Assembly (NCBI GenBank): GCA_963825405.1
Contig: CAWGTB010000003.1
Location: 682,001 to 746,000, forward strand
DNA length: 64,000 nucleotides
Direction of reading: 5' to 3'
Source: JACPNO01 sp963825405
GTDB taxonomy: Bacteria > Acidobacteriota > Terriglobia > Bryobacterales > Bryobacteraceae
The position numbers and the translations under genes were made by a program. This document shows positions 8,866 through 16,283 of this stretch, in pieces. Within the stretch, counting starts at the first letter, position 1. Each line of letters opens with the position of its first letter. The notes below the pieces were generated by a model that did no database searches, had not been told where the DNA came from, and saw only the letters and a program-made list of their open reading frames with translations.

Positions 8866-9837
8866 TCACTGTATCAGCCGTGCCGCTGCCTTCGCAAAAT
8901 ACGAAATGATGACATCCGCGCCCGCCCGCCGTATCGCAATCAGCGACTCCATCATGGCGCGATCGTGATCGATCCAGCCGTTGCGCGCGGCCGCTTCGAT
9001 CATGGCAAATTCGCCGCTCACCTGGTACGCCGCGAGCGGTACATCGAAGCGCTGGCGCGCCTGCCAGATCAGATCCAGATAAGGCATGGCGGGCTTGATC
9101 ATGATCATGTCGGCGCCTTCATCCAGATCGAGCGCAATTTCCCGCATGGCTTCGCGCCCGTTGGCGGGATCCATCTGATAGCTGCGCCTATCGCCAAATT
9201 GCGGCGTCGATTCCGCGGCCTCGCGGAACGGTCCATAGAATACCGAGGCGAATTTGGCCGCGTAGGAAACAATGGGCGTATTCGGAAACCCGGCGCCGTC
9301 GAGAGCCTTGCGAATGGCCGCGACGCGGCCGTCCATCATGTCGGAAGGCGCGACGATATCGGCTCCGGCCCGCGCATGGGAAACCGCCGTGGCCGACAGC
9401 CACTCGAGGGTGGCATCGTTGTCGACATCATTACCGACGATCTTGCCGCAATGGCCGTGGCTGGTGTATTCGCAATTGCAGACGTCGGTGACCACCAGCA
9501 GCCCGGGCACGTCCCGTTTCACCGCGCGCAGCGCTCGCTGCACAATGCCATCCTCGGCGTAGGCGCCCGAAGCCATCTCGTCCTTGGTCTCCGGCAGGCC
9601 GAATAAGATCACGCCGCCCAGGCCCAGTTTGGCCGCCTCGGCGCATTCGATCACCAGTTGGTCGATCGAAAGCTGGCTGTGGCCGGGCATCGAGGAAATC
9701 TCGCGGCGCACGCCTTCGCCTGCCGTCACGAATAAAGGCAGGATGAATTGCGATGCCGCCAGATGGGTCTCCCGCACCAGCCGGCGAATCGGTTCGCCCG
9801 ACCGTAAACGGCGCATCCGCTGCGTGGGAAAGGGCAC
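8866..9837 (-). CDS. hemB: Delta-aminolevulinic acid dehydratase (porphobilinogen synthase)
   Basis: Condenses two 5-aminolevulinate molecules to porphobilinogen in tetrapyrrole synthesis, in the cytoplasm. The metal-site region is TDVCNCEYTSHGHCG, the zinc-type Cys triad. The two active-site lysines lie in YAAKFASVFYGPFREA and MIKPAMPYLD. I chose the GTG at 9837, giving about 323 residues, because VPFPTQRMRRLR is the usual family N-terminus and TACAAT sits eight bases upstream. An ATG at 9873 would add 12 residues of unusual sequence. It is first in a minus-strand run with the transketolase and lactonase genes. hemD lies separately near 48 kb. Confidence 0.95.
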   Translation of the reverse strand: MPFPTQRMRRLRSGEPIRRLVRETHLAASQFILPLFVTAGEGVRREISSMPGHSQLSIDQLVIECAEAAKLGLGGVILFGLPETKDEMASGAYAEDGIVQRALRAVKRDVPGLLVVTDVCNCEYTSHGHCGKIVGNDVDNDATLEWLSATAVSHARAGADIVAPSDMMDGRVAAIRKALDGAGFPNTPIVSYAAKFASVFYGPFREAAESTPQFGDRRSYQMDPANGREAMREIALDLDEGADMIMIKPAMPYLDLIWQARQRFDVPLAAYQVSGEFAMIEAAARNGWIDHDRAMMESLIAIRRAGADVIISYFAKAAARLIQ

Positions 9838-9897
9838 TAAGAGGAATTGTAACGCGGAGGAAACCCGAATCATGCGGAAAATCCGGCAAATACCCCC

Positions 9898-9925
9898 TTG
9901 ACAAGGCCACTGACATCATTAGAAT
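9898..9925 (+). promoter_or_regulatory. Near-consensus sigma70-like promoter
   Basis: TTGACA at 9898-9903, a 16-base spacer, TAGAAT at 9920-9925. This is the best promoter match in the window. It faces the small zinc-ribbon gene starting at 9943, giving a leader of only about ten bases. It lies in the divergent gap with hemB. Confidence 0.6.
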
Positions 9926-9942
9926 AGGACCAATCTGGCTCT

Positions 9943-10092
9943 ATGCAGCCCCCTTGTCCGCATCAGCGAACCGAGCTCCTCGCCAGACGCGATGGCGTGG
10001 ACTATGTCGAATGCCTGGACTGCCGTCAAATCTTCGAAGCCGAAGATCTTGAACCCGCCACGGCTGAAAAATCTGCAGACGAAGATAGCTAG
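9943..10092 (+). CDS. Small zinc-ribbon-like protein (49 residues)
   Basis: Short protein with a CPHQ motif at residues 5-8 and CLDC near residue 24 (VDYVECLDCRQIFEAEDLE), a CxxH/CxxC arrangement that could bind one zinc ion. The tail is acidic (AEKSADEDS). It has its own near-consensus promoter just upstream and no clear ribosome binding site. The cysteine spacing and composition make a real gene likely. The family and role are unknown to me; nucleic-acid or protein binding would be usual for such ribbons. Confidence 0.65.
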   Translation: MQPPCPHQRTELLARRDGVDYVECLDCRQIFEAEDLEPATAEKSADEDS

Positions 10093-10127
10093 CGCGCACT
10101 CCGCCGGGTCCGCGCGATAATCGAGCC

Positions 10128-10601
10128 ATGCGCCCGCGTTTTCTTTTTGCCTTCGCGTTGTCTTGCGCCGTCCTGCTCGCCCAGAAATACAAAGGGCCCG
10201 TGCCGCCCAAGCCCGATGTGGTCTACCTGATGCATGCCGATAATCTGGTGGCCACCGAGGTCACTGAAGCCCGCGAAGAAGGCAAGAAAGACGAGATTAC
10301 CTACGTCATCGCCGGTGCCGCCTCACCCGTGAAGACCCCGCTGGCCAGCCCTGTCTTTCTGATCCAGGCCGACAAATTGATGCCGGAAAAGTTTGAAGTG
10401 TATCGCCTGGATGTCAGGAATGGCCGCCGCGAAGTGGCCTTCTCGCGCAAGAAGCGCAAAACCGCCCGCCCGATCCGGCTATCGCTGCACCCGATGGGCG
10501 AAAGCTTCTATCGCCTGGAAATCGACGAGACGCTGGAAAATGGCGAGTACTCGATCACGCCCGCCGGCTCCAACCAGGTCTTCTGCTTCGCGGTTTATTG
10601 A
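10128..10601 (+). CDS. Secreted hypothetical protein, 157 residues
   Basis: Signal peptide at the N-terminus (RPRFLFAFALSCAVLLAQ), then a mostly beta-type sequence with VVYLMHADNLVATEVTEA and FLIQADKLMPEKFEVY, ending FYRLEIDETLENGEYSI. Probably periplasmic or outer-membrane associated. No domain recognised. It lies between the zinc-ribbon gene and an opposing membrane-anchored protein. Confidence 0.7.
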   Translation: MRPRFLFAFALSCAVLLAQKYKGPVPPKPDVVYLMHADNLVATEVTEAREEGKKDEITYVIAGAASPVKTPLASPVFLIQADKLMPEKFEVYRLDVRNGRREVAFSRKKRKTARPIRLSLHPMGESFYRLEIDETLENGEYSITPAGSNQVFCFAVY

Positions 10602-10608
10602 AACACCT

Positions 10609-10899
10609 CTACTTGTACTTGCTGGACTGCAGAAGCAGCGACGCCTTCGTGCTCCAAATGGTTCGCCCTTCTTCGTTGACCAGGGTGATGTAGGGTTGTC
10701 CTTCCAAGTCAATTCCGATTCTTCCCAGCGCGGCGCCCTGCTTGTTTACGAGGATGAAGCTTTGCGCCCGGACCTCTTTCAGGGCCGGTGCCTGAGCCGG
10801 CGCTTGCGCAAAAACGGGTGTGGGTGCCAGGTAGCGGGAAAGCAGGCCGCCTGCTAATCCAGCGGCCAGCATGAAGGTGAAATTCATGATGCGTTTCAT
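10609..10899 (-). CDS. Membrane-anchored small protein, 96 residues
   Basis: The start at 10899 is set by a strong AAAGGAGA ribosome binding site. An N-terminal hydrophobic segment (FTFMLAAGLAGGLLSRYLA) is a signal or anchor, followed by a Pro/Ala/Gln linker and a short domain with RAQSFILVNKQGAALGRIG and PYITLVNEEGRTIWS. Such repeats of a short beta motif are common in acidobacterial small exported proteins. Function unknown. The stop lies close to the opposing secreted protein at 10601. Confidence 0.7.
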   Translation of the reverse strand: MKRIMNFTFMLAAGLAGGLLSRYLAPTPVFAQAPAQAPALKEVRAQSFILVNKQGAALGRIGIDLEGQPYITLVNEEGRTIWSTKASLLLQSSKYK

Positions 10900-11033
10900 G
10901 GCGGTGGGTCTCCTTTCCCGTATCATACGCCTACCCCCGCAACCGGGTTTCCATTTTGCCCCCGCGATTGTGTTATGCTGATTCGGTAACCAAAATCGAG
11001 ATAAAGAGAAGACAAGGAGCAGTACCCTTTAGA

Positions 11034-11303
11034 ATGGCATTGGCGACAGATGTAAAACGTCAGATTCTGACCAGCAATCAGACTCACAAATCCGATACAG
11101 GCTCGCCGGAAGTTCAGATTGCTCTTTTGAGCGGGCGCCTCACACAGCTGACGGAGCATTTCAAAACACACAAGAAAGACCATGCCTCCCGCAAGGGACT
11201 GCTCACCATGGTCGCCAAACGTCGCAGGCTGCTTACATACTTAAAGAACAACAGCCCGGAGCGCTATCAAGGCGTTCTGCAGAAACTCGCCATTCGTCAT
11301 TAA
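11034..11303 (+). CDS. rpsO: 30S ribosomal protein S15
   Basis: 89 residues, the full normal length. Signature DTGSPEVQIALLSGRLTQL followed by HFKTHKKDHASRKGLL and KRRRLLTYLKN, ending SPERYQGVLQKLAIRH. It binds 16S rRNA early in assembly of the small-subunit platform. AAGGAG at 11014-11019 is a rather distant ribosome binding site. It precedes pnp, the classic rpsO-pnp order. Confidence 0.98.
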   Translation: MALATDVKRQILTSNQTHKSDTGSPEVQIALLSGRLTQLTEHFKTHKKDHASRKGLLTMVAKRRRLLTYLKNNSPERYQGVLQKLAIRH

Positions 11304-11316
11304 GGGGTTCTTTGTG

Positions 11317-11348
11317 AGGAACGGCACCGTGCCGATCCTGTTTCAGGA
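11317..11348 (+). promoter_or_regulatory. Overlapping hairpins in the rpsO-pnp leader
   Basis: AGGA-a-CGGCA-ccg-TGCCG-a-TCCT (11317-11339) can form one hairpin. TCCTG-ttt-CAGGA (11336-11348) can form another. They share the TCCT segment, so they are mutually exclusive. In other bacteria structured rpsO-pnp leaders mediate PNPase autoregulation; that role here is inference only. Confidence 0.4.
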
Positions 11349-11433
11349 CCTTCCGCCAACCCTGTCAACTCCCTCTCAGTAAATGAAACCCGGCCCGGGC
11401 CCGGTGCCCGCGCCGATGGAGGTTTTTCCAAAC

Positions 11434-13542
11434 ATGCAGACTTTTGAAGTAGATTTAAACGGCCGTCAGATTACCCTGGAGACGGGCAGAGTGGCTCGCC
11501 AGGCAAACGGCTCGGTACTGGTTCGTTCCGGGGATTCCGTCGTGCTGGTCACGGCATGCGCCGCCGAGGCGCCCAAACCCAACGCGGGCTTTTTTCCGCT
11601 TACCGTCGACTATCGCGAATACACTTACGCAGCCGGCAAAATTCCCGGCGGCTTTATCAAGCGGGAAGGACGCCTTTCGGAAAAGGAAGTTCTCACCTGC
11701 CGCCTGATCGACCGTCCCATCCGTCCGTTGTTCCCTGAAGGGTATCTCTGTGAAACCCAAATCATCGCCATGGTGCTTTCGGCCGATCCGGAACATGATC
11801 CCTCGAGCTTAGCCATTGTCGGCGCCGGCGCCGCGCTCGCGATTTCCGATATTCCGTTTCACCATATCCTGGCCGGTGTTCGCGTCGGACTAGTGAATGG
11901 CGCCTATGTCGCCAATCCGACTTATAACGAAGGCCGCGAGTCCAAGCTCAACATCATCGTCGCCGGCACCGAAGGCGGCATCGTGATGGTGGAAGCCGCC
12001 GCTCAACAGGCGTCCGAGCAGGAAGTGCTCGCCGCCATCGAGTTCGGCCATGATTGCTGCCGCAAGATCGCCACCGTAATCGAAAAGATGGTGAAGAGCA
12101 TCGGCAAAACCAAGCGCGAGTACACGCCGCCCGCCATCAATCAGCCGCTGTTCGACCAGATCGCCGGTAAAGTGCGCACTGCGCTTACCGATGCGATGGA
12201 CACCAAGAAATATCCCAAGCTGGAAAGCTACGCCAAGATCGCCGAGATCAAGAAGTCGCTGCTCGAAGCCGAGCCGGAAGAAGGCAAGGGCGAGGCGGCA
12301 GAGCTTTACGACCATCTCAAAGAGCGCATCTTCCGCGATCAGATGCTCAAGGACAAGCGCCGCCCCGACGGCCGCAAGTTCGATGAAGTGCGTCCCATCA
12401 CGATCGAAACCGGCGTGCTACCGCGCACTCATGGCTCGGCCATCTTCACGCGCGGCGAAACGCAGGCGCTGGTCACTGTCACTCTCGGCACCAAGGACGA
12501 CGAGCAGCGCATCGAATTGCTCGAGCCGGGCGAGTCCCCGTCCAAGCGCTTCATGCTGCACTACAATTTCCCGCCGTTCAGCGTGGGCGAAGTCGGCTTC
12601 ATGCGTGGCGCTGGACGCCGCGAAATCGGACACGGCGCGTTGGCAGAGCGTTCGATCCTGCCGATGATTCCGGCCGACACGGTGTTTCCGTACACACTGC
12701 GCGTGGTCAGCGACATTCTGGAATCCAATGGATCGTCTTCGATGGCCTCGGTCTGCGGCGCGAGCTTGGCGCTGATGGATGGCGGCGTGCCGCTTAAATC
12801 GGCGGTCAGCGGCGTTGCAATGGGCCTGGTGAAGGAAGGCGACAAATACGCCATTCTCACCGACATCGCCGGCGCTGAAGATCACTACGGCGATATGGAT
12901 TTCAAAGTCGCCGGCACTAAGGACGGCATCACCGGCCTGCAGATGGACATCAAGGTGCCCAACATCACCACCGCCATCATGAAGGAAGCGCTCGAACAGG
13001 CGCGCCGCGGACGTCTGCACATTCTGGACAAGATGCAGGCAGCTCTGGCCGAGCCTCGCACGGCGCTATCCATTTACGCGCCACGCATTTACACCATGCA
13101 CATTCCGACCGATAAGATTCGCGACGTCATTGGGCCCGGTGGCAAAGTGATTCGCGGCATCATCGAGCAGACTGGCGTCAAAATCGACGTGGAAGACGAT
13201 GGCACGATCCACATCGCTTCCGCCGATGGCGAGTCTGCCGAGAAGGCCATCCGCATTATTTCGGATATCACGGCCGTGGCGGAAGTCGGCAAAACCTATC
13301 TGGGCAAAGTGGTTCGCCTGGTCGACTTCGGCGCGTTTGTGGAAATCTTCCCCGGGACTGACGGCTTGCTGCACATCAGCGAGATCGCCGAGAACCGGGT
13401 CAAGGAAGTTCGCGATGAGCTGAAGGAAGGCGACCAGATTCTGGTCAAAGTCTTGGCCCTCGAAGGGAACAAGATCAAGCTCAGCCGCAAAGCCGTGCTA
13501 CGCGAGCAGCGTGAGAAGTTGAAGACCGCGCCGACAGCGTAG
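11434..13542 (+). CDS. pnp: Polyribonucleotide nucleotidyltransferase (PNPase)
   Basis: 702 residues. Phosphorolytic 3'-5' exoribonuclease and part of RNA turnover. Order: first RNase PH-like core (FFPLTVDYREYTYAAGKIPGG), helical linker, second RNase PH core with GHGALAERSILPMIP and ESNGSSSMASVCG, a KH domain near residue 557 (IRDVIGPGGKVIRGI), and an S1 domain near 618 (GKVVRLVDFGAFVEIFPG). GGAGG at 11418-11422 sets the ATG at 11434; an upstream in-frame ATG at 11383 gives a Pro/Gly-rich extension that is not family-like. Downstream of rpsO, probably cotranscribed. Confidence 0.97.
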   Translation: MQTFEVDLNGRQITLETGRVARQANGSVLVRSGDSVVLVTACAAEAPKPNAGFFPLTVDYREYTYAAGKIPGGFIKREGRLSEKEVLTCRLIDRPIRPLFPEGYLCETQIIAMVLSADPEHDPSSLAIVGAGAALAISDIPFHHILAGVRVGLVNGAYVANPTYNEGRESKLNIIVAGTEGGIVMVEAAAQQASEQEVLAAIEFGHDCCRKIATVIEKMVKSIGKTKREYTPPAINQPLFDQIAGKVRTALTDAMDTKKYPKLESYAKIAEIKKSLLEAEPEEGKGEAAELYDHLKERIFRDQMLKDKRRPDGRKFDEVRPITIETGVLPRTHGSAIFTRGETQALVTVTLGTKDDEQRIELLEPGESPSKRFMLHYNFPPFSVGEVGFMRGAGRREIGHGALAERSILPMIPADTVFPYTLRVVSDILESNGSSSMASVCGASLALMDGGVPLKSAVSGVAMGLVKEGDKYAILTDIAGAEDHYGDMDFKVAGTKDGITGLQMDIKVPNITTAIMKEALEQARRGRLHILDKMQAALAEPRTALSIYAPRIYTMHIPTDKIRDVIGPGGKVIRGIIEQTGVKIDVEDDGTIHIASADGESAEKAIRIISDITAVAEVGKTYLGKVVRLVDFGAFVEIFPGTDGLLHISEIAENRVKEVRDELKEGDQILVKVLALEGNKIKLSRKAVLREQREKLKTAPTA

Positions 13543-13550
13543 GAGCAGTG

Positions 13551-13778
13551 TCAATTACGGCCGCATACATCGGGTGTGCGGCACATCCCACCCGGGCAGG
13601 CGGGCAGCGATTGGCTCGCCTGGCTCCCGTTTGCCCGCGCCGCGAAAGTCGAAAACTGCTGGGTCAGATGCTTCTGGCCGCAGGAAGGGCAGCCCATTTC
13701 ATCCACTTCGGCGGCGCGCCGTACCAGTTTTTCAAACTTGTTCCCGCACTCTTCACAGCGATATTCGTAGATTGGCAT
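13551..13778 (-). CDS. FmdB-type zinc ribbon protein
   Basis: 75 residues. Begins MPIYEYRCEECGNKFE and has a second CPSC pair in MGCPSCGQKHLTQ, the CxxC/CxxC zinc ribbon of the FmdB/CxxC_CxxC_SSSS family. The C-terminus adds an extra Cys cluster (PACPGGMCRTPDVC). Proteins of this family are called putative regulators, but the role is poorly established. Convergent with pnp, with eight bases between stops. Confidence 0.9.
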   Translation of the reverse strand: MPIYEYRCEECGNKFEKLVRRAAEVDEMGCPSCGQKHLTQQFSTFAARANGSQASQSLPACPGGMCRTPDVCGRN

Positions 13779-13825
13779 AGAGAATCCACTCAGATCTTAA
13801 CAAGAAACCGCGTTGGATTCGGGGG

Positions 13826-14005
13826 CTAGCGTTTCGAAATGAGGATTACCGCGACGGCCGCTGCAAAGGATACAGCGCAAAGCATAACCGTGTTTCGCTT
13901 TCCCAGTCGATTCACGCTGGCCTTCAGCAGGCCAGGTACAGGTGGAATTAACAGCCTCACCGCAACTAAGAAGACCACCAGCGTAATCGTTAAAACCAGC
14001 GCCAT
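13826..14005 (-). CDS. Putative small membrane protein, 59 residues
   Basis: Two hydrophobic segments (residues about 2-20, LVLTITLVVFLVAVRLLI, and about 40-55, VMLCAVSFAAAVAVILI) separated by a basic loop (KASVNRLGKRN) and ending in SKR. This two-helix pattern is much more protein-like than the plus-strand frame over the same bases. No ribosome binding site is obvious. Lies between the FmdB-type gene and tatA on the same strand. Confidence 0.45.
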   Translation of the reverse strand: MALVLTITLVVFLVAVRLLIPPVPGLLKASVNRLGKRNTVMLCAVSFAAAVAVILISKR

Positions 14006-14143
14006 ACGGCTAAAACACTACCACCGTGGAATTCCAGCGTCTACCTGACCTACGCCAGCAGGGAAGCGAGCCGCGACTGTTAAAGAGCGGTTTTCGGTAG
14101 TGCCTGACAGGTACGTTGATCCCAAAATCTCGGCAATGGCGCT

Positions 14144-14368
14144 TTAGCGTGGAGATGGGCCAGCCGGATCTGATTTGGAACTCCTGCGTTTACGATTTAC
14201 GAGCTTTGAATCGTTAGCGGGGATTGGATGGGTGGGAGAACCGGGGCCTCCTCGGAAGTTGTCAATTCCTTCCTGGAGTCGCGCAGCCAATTCCCGCCAG
14301 TTCTTTCCGAACATCAGGATGGCCACCGCGAGCACAACAAGCAACTCCAGTGGTCCGACTGATCTCAC
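14144..14368 (-). CDS. tatA: Twin-arginine translocase subunit TatA/TatE-like
   Basis: 74 residues. One N-terminal membrane helix (LELLVVLAVAILMFG) with the preceding Gly-Pro, followed by an amphipathic helix (NWRELAARLQEGIDNFRG) and a charged tail, the TatA/B/E plan. The usual FGPKKLPEL is changed to FGKNWRELA, so it is a divergent copy. TatA-type subunits form the pore-side part of the Tat system. This matters here because several proteins in the window carry twin-arginine signals. No tatC is in the window. Confidence 0.8.
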   Translation of the reverse strand: MRSVGPLELLVVLAVAILMFGKNWRELAARLQEGIDNFRGGPGSPTHPIPANDSKLVNRKRRSSKSDPAGPSPR

Positions 14369-14446
14369 AGCGATAACTCTATCAGATCGTCCAGACCTAC
14401 ACGCGCTCCGTGGTAGCGTCTGAAAAGCCAGGCACCACCCGGTTTT

Positions 14447-15649
14447 CTACCCGGCGTCCCCCGACAATTTCGCTTCCAGCCAAATCAGCAGGATCAGCAC
14501 AAAGACCAGGCACGTCCCGATCAGCGGGAAGCCCATCACCACGCCTACTCCCCAGGTTTGCGCTGCGTGCCCAAGCACCCACGGAGCCAGCATCCCACCC
14601 GTCAGCGCCAGCGAGAAAATGCCGCTGAAACGCGCCGGATGCGAATAGCGGAAGCGGTGCCCGATACGCTCGGTGGCTAGCGGATAGATAGCGGCAAACC
14701 CGCCGCCGACCAGAAACAAACCCACCATGGCGCCAGACACGTTATCGGTGGCCAGCAGAATGACGCAGCCGAAAAGCGCCGCGCCGGCGCTGGTAACCAG
14801 AATGCGCCCGTGACGCAGGCGCGGCAGCAGGCCCACCGCCGCCAGGCGCCCCAGCAGCAGAAACAGCCAGTACATGGCCAACATCGCGAGCGATGAACTC
14901 GGGCTTACGCCCAGCCGGCGAATAAGGAAAATCGGCAGCCACCCGGCGATCGACCACTCGTTGCCGAATTGGAAAAACAGCAGCAGCGCGAACAGCACGG
15001 CCCGGAAGTTGCGAAAATCCTGCCACGTTTGCGCGAGCGTGGGAGGCGGCAGCGCTGCGGGCGCCGGAAAGGCGCTGCGCGAATACCACATCGCGAAAAA
15101 GCCGGGGATCACGGCAATCAAAACCAAAATGCTAGGCAGCGTGTAGGCGTAAAACGTTCCTGCCACCAGTACGGCGAGAACCAGGCAGCCCAGTCCGAAA
15201 AAGATGCCGCCCACATTCACCGTAGCGGCAGGATCGCGGTCGTAAGCGGGCGCGATGGCTTGGAACAGCGCCGTGTTGAGCGACCCCGCCGCGAATCCCA
15301 TGGCCAGCAGTCCGGCGGCGCGCCAGAAGGGATGCGCCAGAGGCGGAATGAGCGCCAGGTACAACAAGGCGGCGCAGGCCAGAAAGCAAGAGAACGTCAG
15401 CAGCCTTGCCAGCGGTTGCCGGGGCATCAGGCGCGCCGCCAGATCGGTTCCGATTACCACGCCCGCGCCCAGGCTCAAGAAGAAATTTCCTACTGTGCCG
15501 AATTCGGTCGTCGCATGATAACCCCAGGCCGGTAGAATTGCCCCCAGGAATCCAAACAACAGTCCGGAGAGCAGGAACCCGGCGAGAGCGCTTGTGGCCG
15601 AGGGCAGCTCGATCGGGTCTGCGCCATCGCGCGACGGCGTGGGGTGCAC
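14447..15649 (-). CDS. MFS transporter
   Basis: About 400 residues with about 12 hydrophobic segments, starting ALAGFLLSGLLFGFLGAILP and ending LVFVLILLIWLEAKL. Major facilitator features: a basic loop after the second helix (DLAARLMPRQPLARLL) and pseudo-symmetry of the two halves. The frame is open up to 15733, but I chose GTG 15649 (VHPTPSRDG), since TACAAT lies six bases upstream and the extra N-terminus is unusual. Closest in feel to sugar/FucP-type or general efflux carriers; substrate unknown. Inner membrane. Confidence 0.85.
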   Translation of the reverse strand: MHPTPSRDGADPIELPSATSALAGFLLSGLLFGFLGAILPAWGYHATTEFGTVGNFFLSLGAGVVIGTDLAARLMPRQPLARLLTFSCFLACAALLYLALIPPLAHPFWRAAGLLAMGFAAGSLNTALFQAIAPAYDRDPAATVNVGGIFFGLGCLVLAVLVAGTFYAYTLPSILVLIAVIPGFFAMWYSRSAFPAPAALPPPTLAQTWQDFRNFRAVLFALLLFFQFGNEWSIAGWLPIFLIRRLGVSPSSSLAMLAMYWLFLLLGRLAAVGLLPRLRHGRILVTSAGAALFGCVILLATDNVSGAMVGLFLVGGGFAAIYPLATERIGHRFRYSHPARFSGIFSLALTGGMLAPWVLGHAAQTWGVGVVMGFPLIGTCLVFVLILLIWLEAKLSGDAG

Positions 15650-15704
15650 GCATCGATTGTATACGAAGCCCGTGCAAACGGAATTTGAGCGATTCACAGC
15701 TCTC

Positions 15705-15733
15705 TTGACACAATTTCGACTTGTGCTTACCAT
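15705..15733 (+). promoter_or_regulatory. Sigma70-like promoter of the tiny-ORF transcript
   Basis: TTGACA at 15705-15710, a 17-base spacer, and TACCAT at 15728-15733. It points toward the 13-codon ORF, the hairpin series and rpmE. It lies on the opposite strand to the start region of the MFS gene. Confidence 0.55.
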
Positions 15734-15749
15734 GAAGGCATCACTGAAA

Positions 15750-15762
15750 AAGGAGGTGGTCC
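15750..15762 (+). promoter_or_regulatory. Very extended Shine-Dalgarno sequence
   Basis: AAGGAGGTGGTCC. The usual 16S rRNA 3' end reads GGAUCACCUCCUU; this stretch can pair with all 13 bases, with one G-U pair. An ATG follows six bases later. This is far longer than the usual 4-6 base match. The 16S tail of this organism is not in the window, so the pairing rests on general knowledge. Confidence 0.7.
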
Positions 15763-15768
15763 AAAAAA

Positions 15769-15810
15769 ATGATAGATAGTAGCAGACCGCGCGAGGTGGC
15801 CGACTGCTGA
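15769..15810 (+). CDS. 13-codon tiny ORF (MIDSSRPREVADC)
   Basis: ATG 15769 to TGA 15808-15810, behind the very strong extended Shine-Dalgarno and its own promoter. The last codons overlap a small hairpin (CGACT gctg AGTCG, 15801-15814). It could be a leader peptide for rpmE, an independent microprotein, or the ribosome-loading part of a regulatory RNA. I do not recognise it. Promoter and ribosome binding site support translation, but coding value cannot be judged from 13 codons. Confidence 0.45.
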   Translation: MIDSSRPREVADC

Positions 15811-15926
15811 GTCGACCGTTCTAACGTAGCCGGCTCCCGTTAATCAGTGACGGGGCCAAGTTCCTGATGACCGGCTGCTTCGTCGCGCGAAGCAAACTGC
15901 CTCAGGTTTTATCGTAAGGCTACCTG
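15798..15926 (+). ncRNA. Structured RNA region between tiny ORF and rpmE
   Basis: A series of hairpins is visible: GG-c-CGACT-gctg-AGTCG-a-CC (15798-15817); GGC(T)CCCGT paired with ACGGGGCC (15832-15857, one bulge); TGCTTCG-tcgcg-CGAAGCA (15876-15894, perfect 7-bp stem); and CAGGT/ACCTG (15903-15926). Together with the promoter upstream and terminator-like hairpin downstream this makes a compact unit of about 220 bases. It may be a cis-regulatory leader of rpmE or a separate small RNA. No known RNA family is claimed. Confidence 0.45.
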
Positions 15927-15956
15927 CCCCCGTGGCCTCCTCGGAGCCCACGGGGG
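15927..15956 (+). terminator. Strong hairpin, terminator-like
   Basis: CCCCCGTGG-c-CTCC-tc-GGAG-c-CCACGGGGG: 13 base pairs with one C-C mismatch and a two-base loop. It is followed by TTCGTCATTTT, a weak T-rich tail. Located between the tiny-ORF unit and the rpmE promoter, it would end the upstream transcript or act as an attenuator. Confidence 0.6.
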
Positions 15957-15967
15957 TTCGTCATTTT

Positions 15968-15975
15968 GCTATACT
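15968..15975 (+). promoter_or_regulatory. Extended -10 promoter element before rpmE
   Basis: TGCTATACT fits an extended -10 (TGn then TATACT at 15970-15975); no -35 match. It gives an expected start near 15982, about 20 bases before the rpmE ATG, with AAAGG in between as ribosome binding site. This suggests rpmE can be transcribed independently of the upstream unit. Confidence 0.45.
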
Positions 15976-16002
15976 AAAATTATCCGAAAGGTCCCCGCTT
16001 CC

Positions 16003-16233
16003 ATGAAAACAGGGATTCACCCCGCTTATAACGAGATCAATGTCATCTGCGCGTGCGGTCACACCTTCAAGACGCGCTCCACGCATAAGGGCGATATCCG
16101 TGTGGAAATCTGCTCCAGCTGCCACCCCTTCTTCACGGGCAAGCAAAAGCTGATCGACACCGCCGGCCGTGTGGACCGTTTTGAGAAGAAGTACGTGAAA
16201 ACCCGCGGGAATAAAGCGCAGCCAGTCGCCTAG
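16003..16233 (+). CDS. rpmE: 50S ribosomal protein L31, zinc-binding type
   Basis: 76 residues. Begins MKTGIHPAYNEINVICACGH and contains CSSCHPFFTGKQKLIDTAG, so the zinc-ligand cysteines of the C+ form of L31 are present. It joins the central protuberance and contributes to the bridge between subunits. C+ L31 paralogues are often exchanged for zinc-free copies when zinc is short; whether a second copy exists elsewhere is unknown. The preceding hairpin-rich unit may regulate it. Confidence 0.96.
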   Translation: MKTGIHPAYNEINVICACGHTFKTRSTHKGDIRVEICSSCHPFFTGKQKLIDTAGRVDRFEKKYVKTRGNKAQPVA

Positions 16234-16283
16234 GCGCGGAGTTCCACGCCGCACCAGGTTTTCAGGGATGTATTAGTACTTCA

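Noticed and set aside
13839..14048. Plus-strand frame of 69 codons
   Set aside because: The minus strand over the same bases gives a two-helix membrane protein with better composition.
15750..15762. Possible antisense 16S rRNA 3' fragment
   Set aside because: Match to the reverse complement of the 16S tail stops after 13 bases and is followed by an ATG at ribosome-binding distance, so an extended Shine-Dalgarno is the better reading.
15733..15956. tmRNA or 6S RNA
   Set aside because: No tRNA-like ends or tag ORF for tmRNA, and no long central-bubble hairpin for 6S could be drawn.
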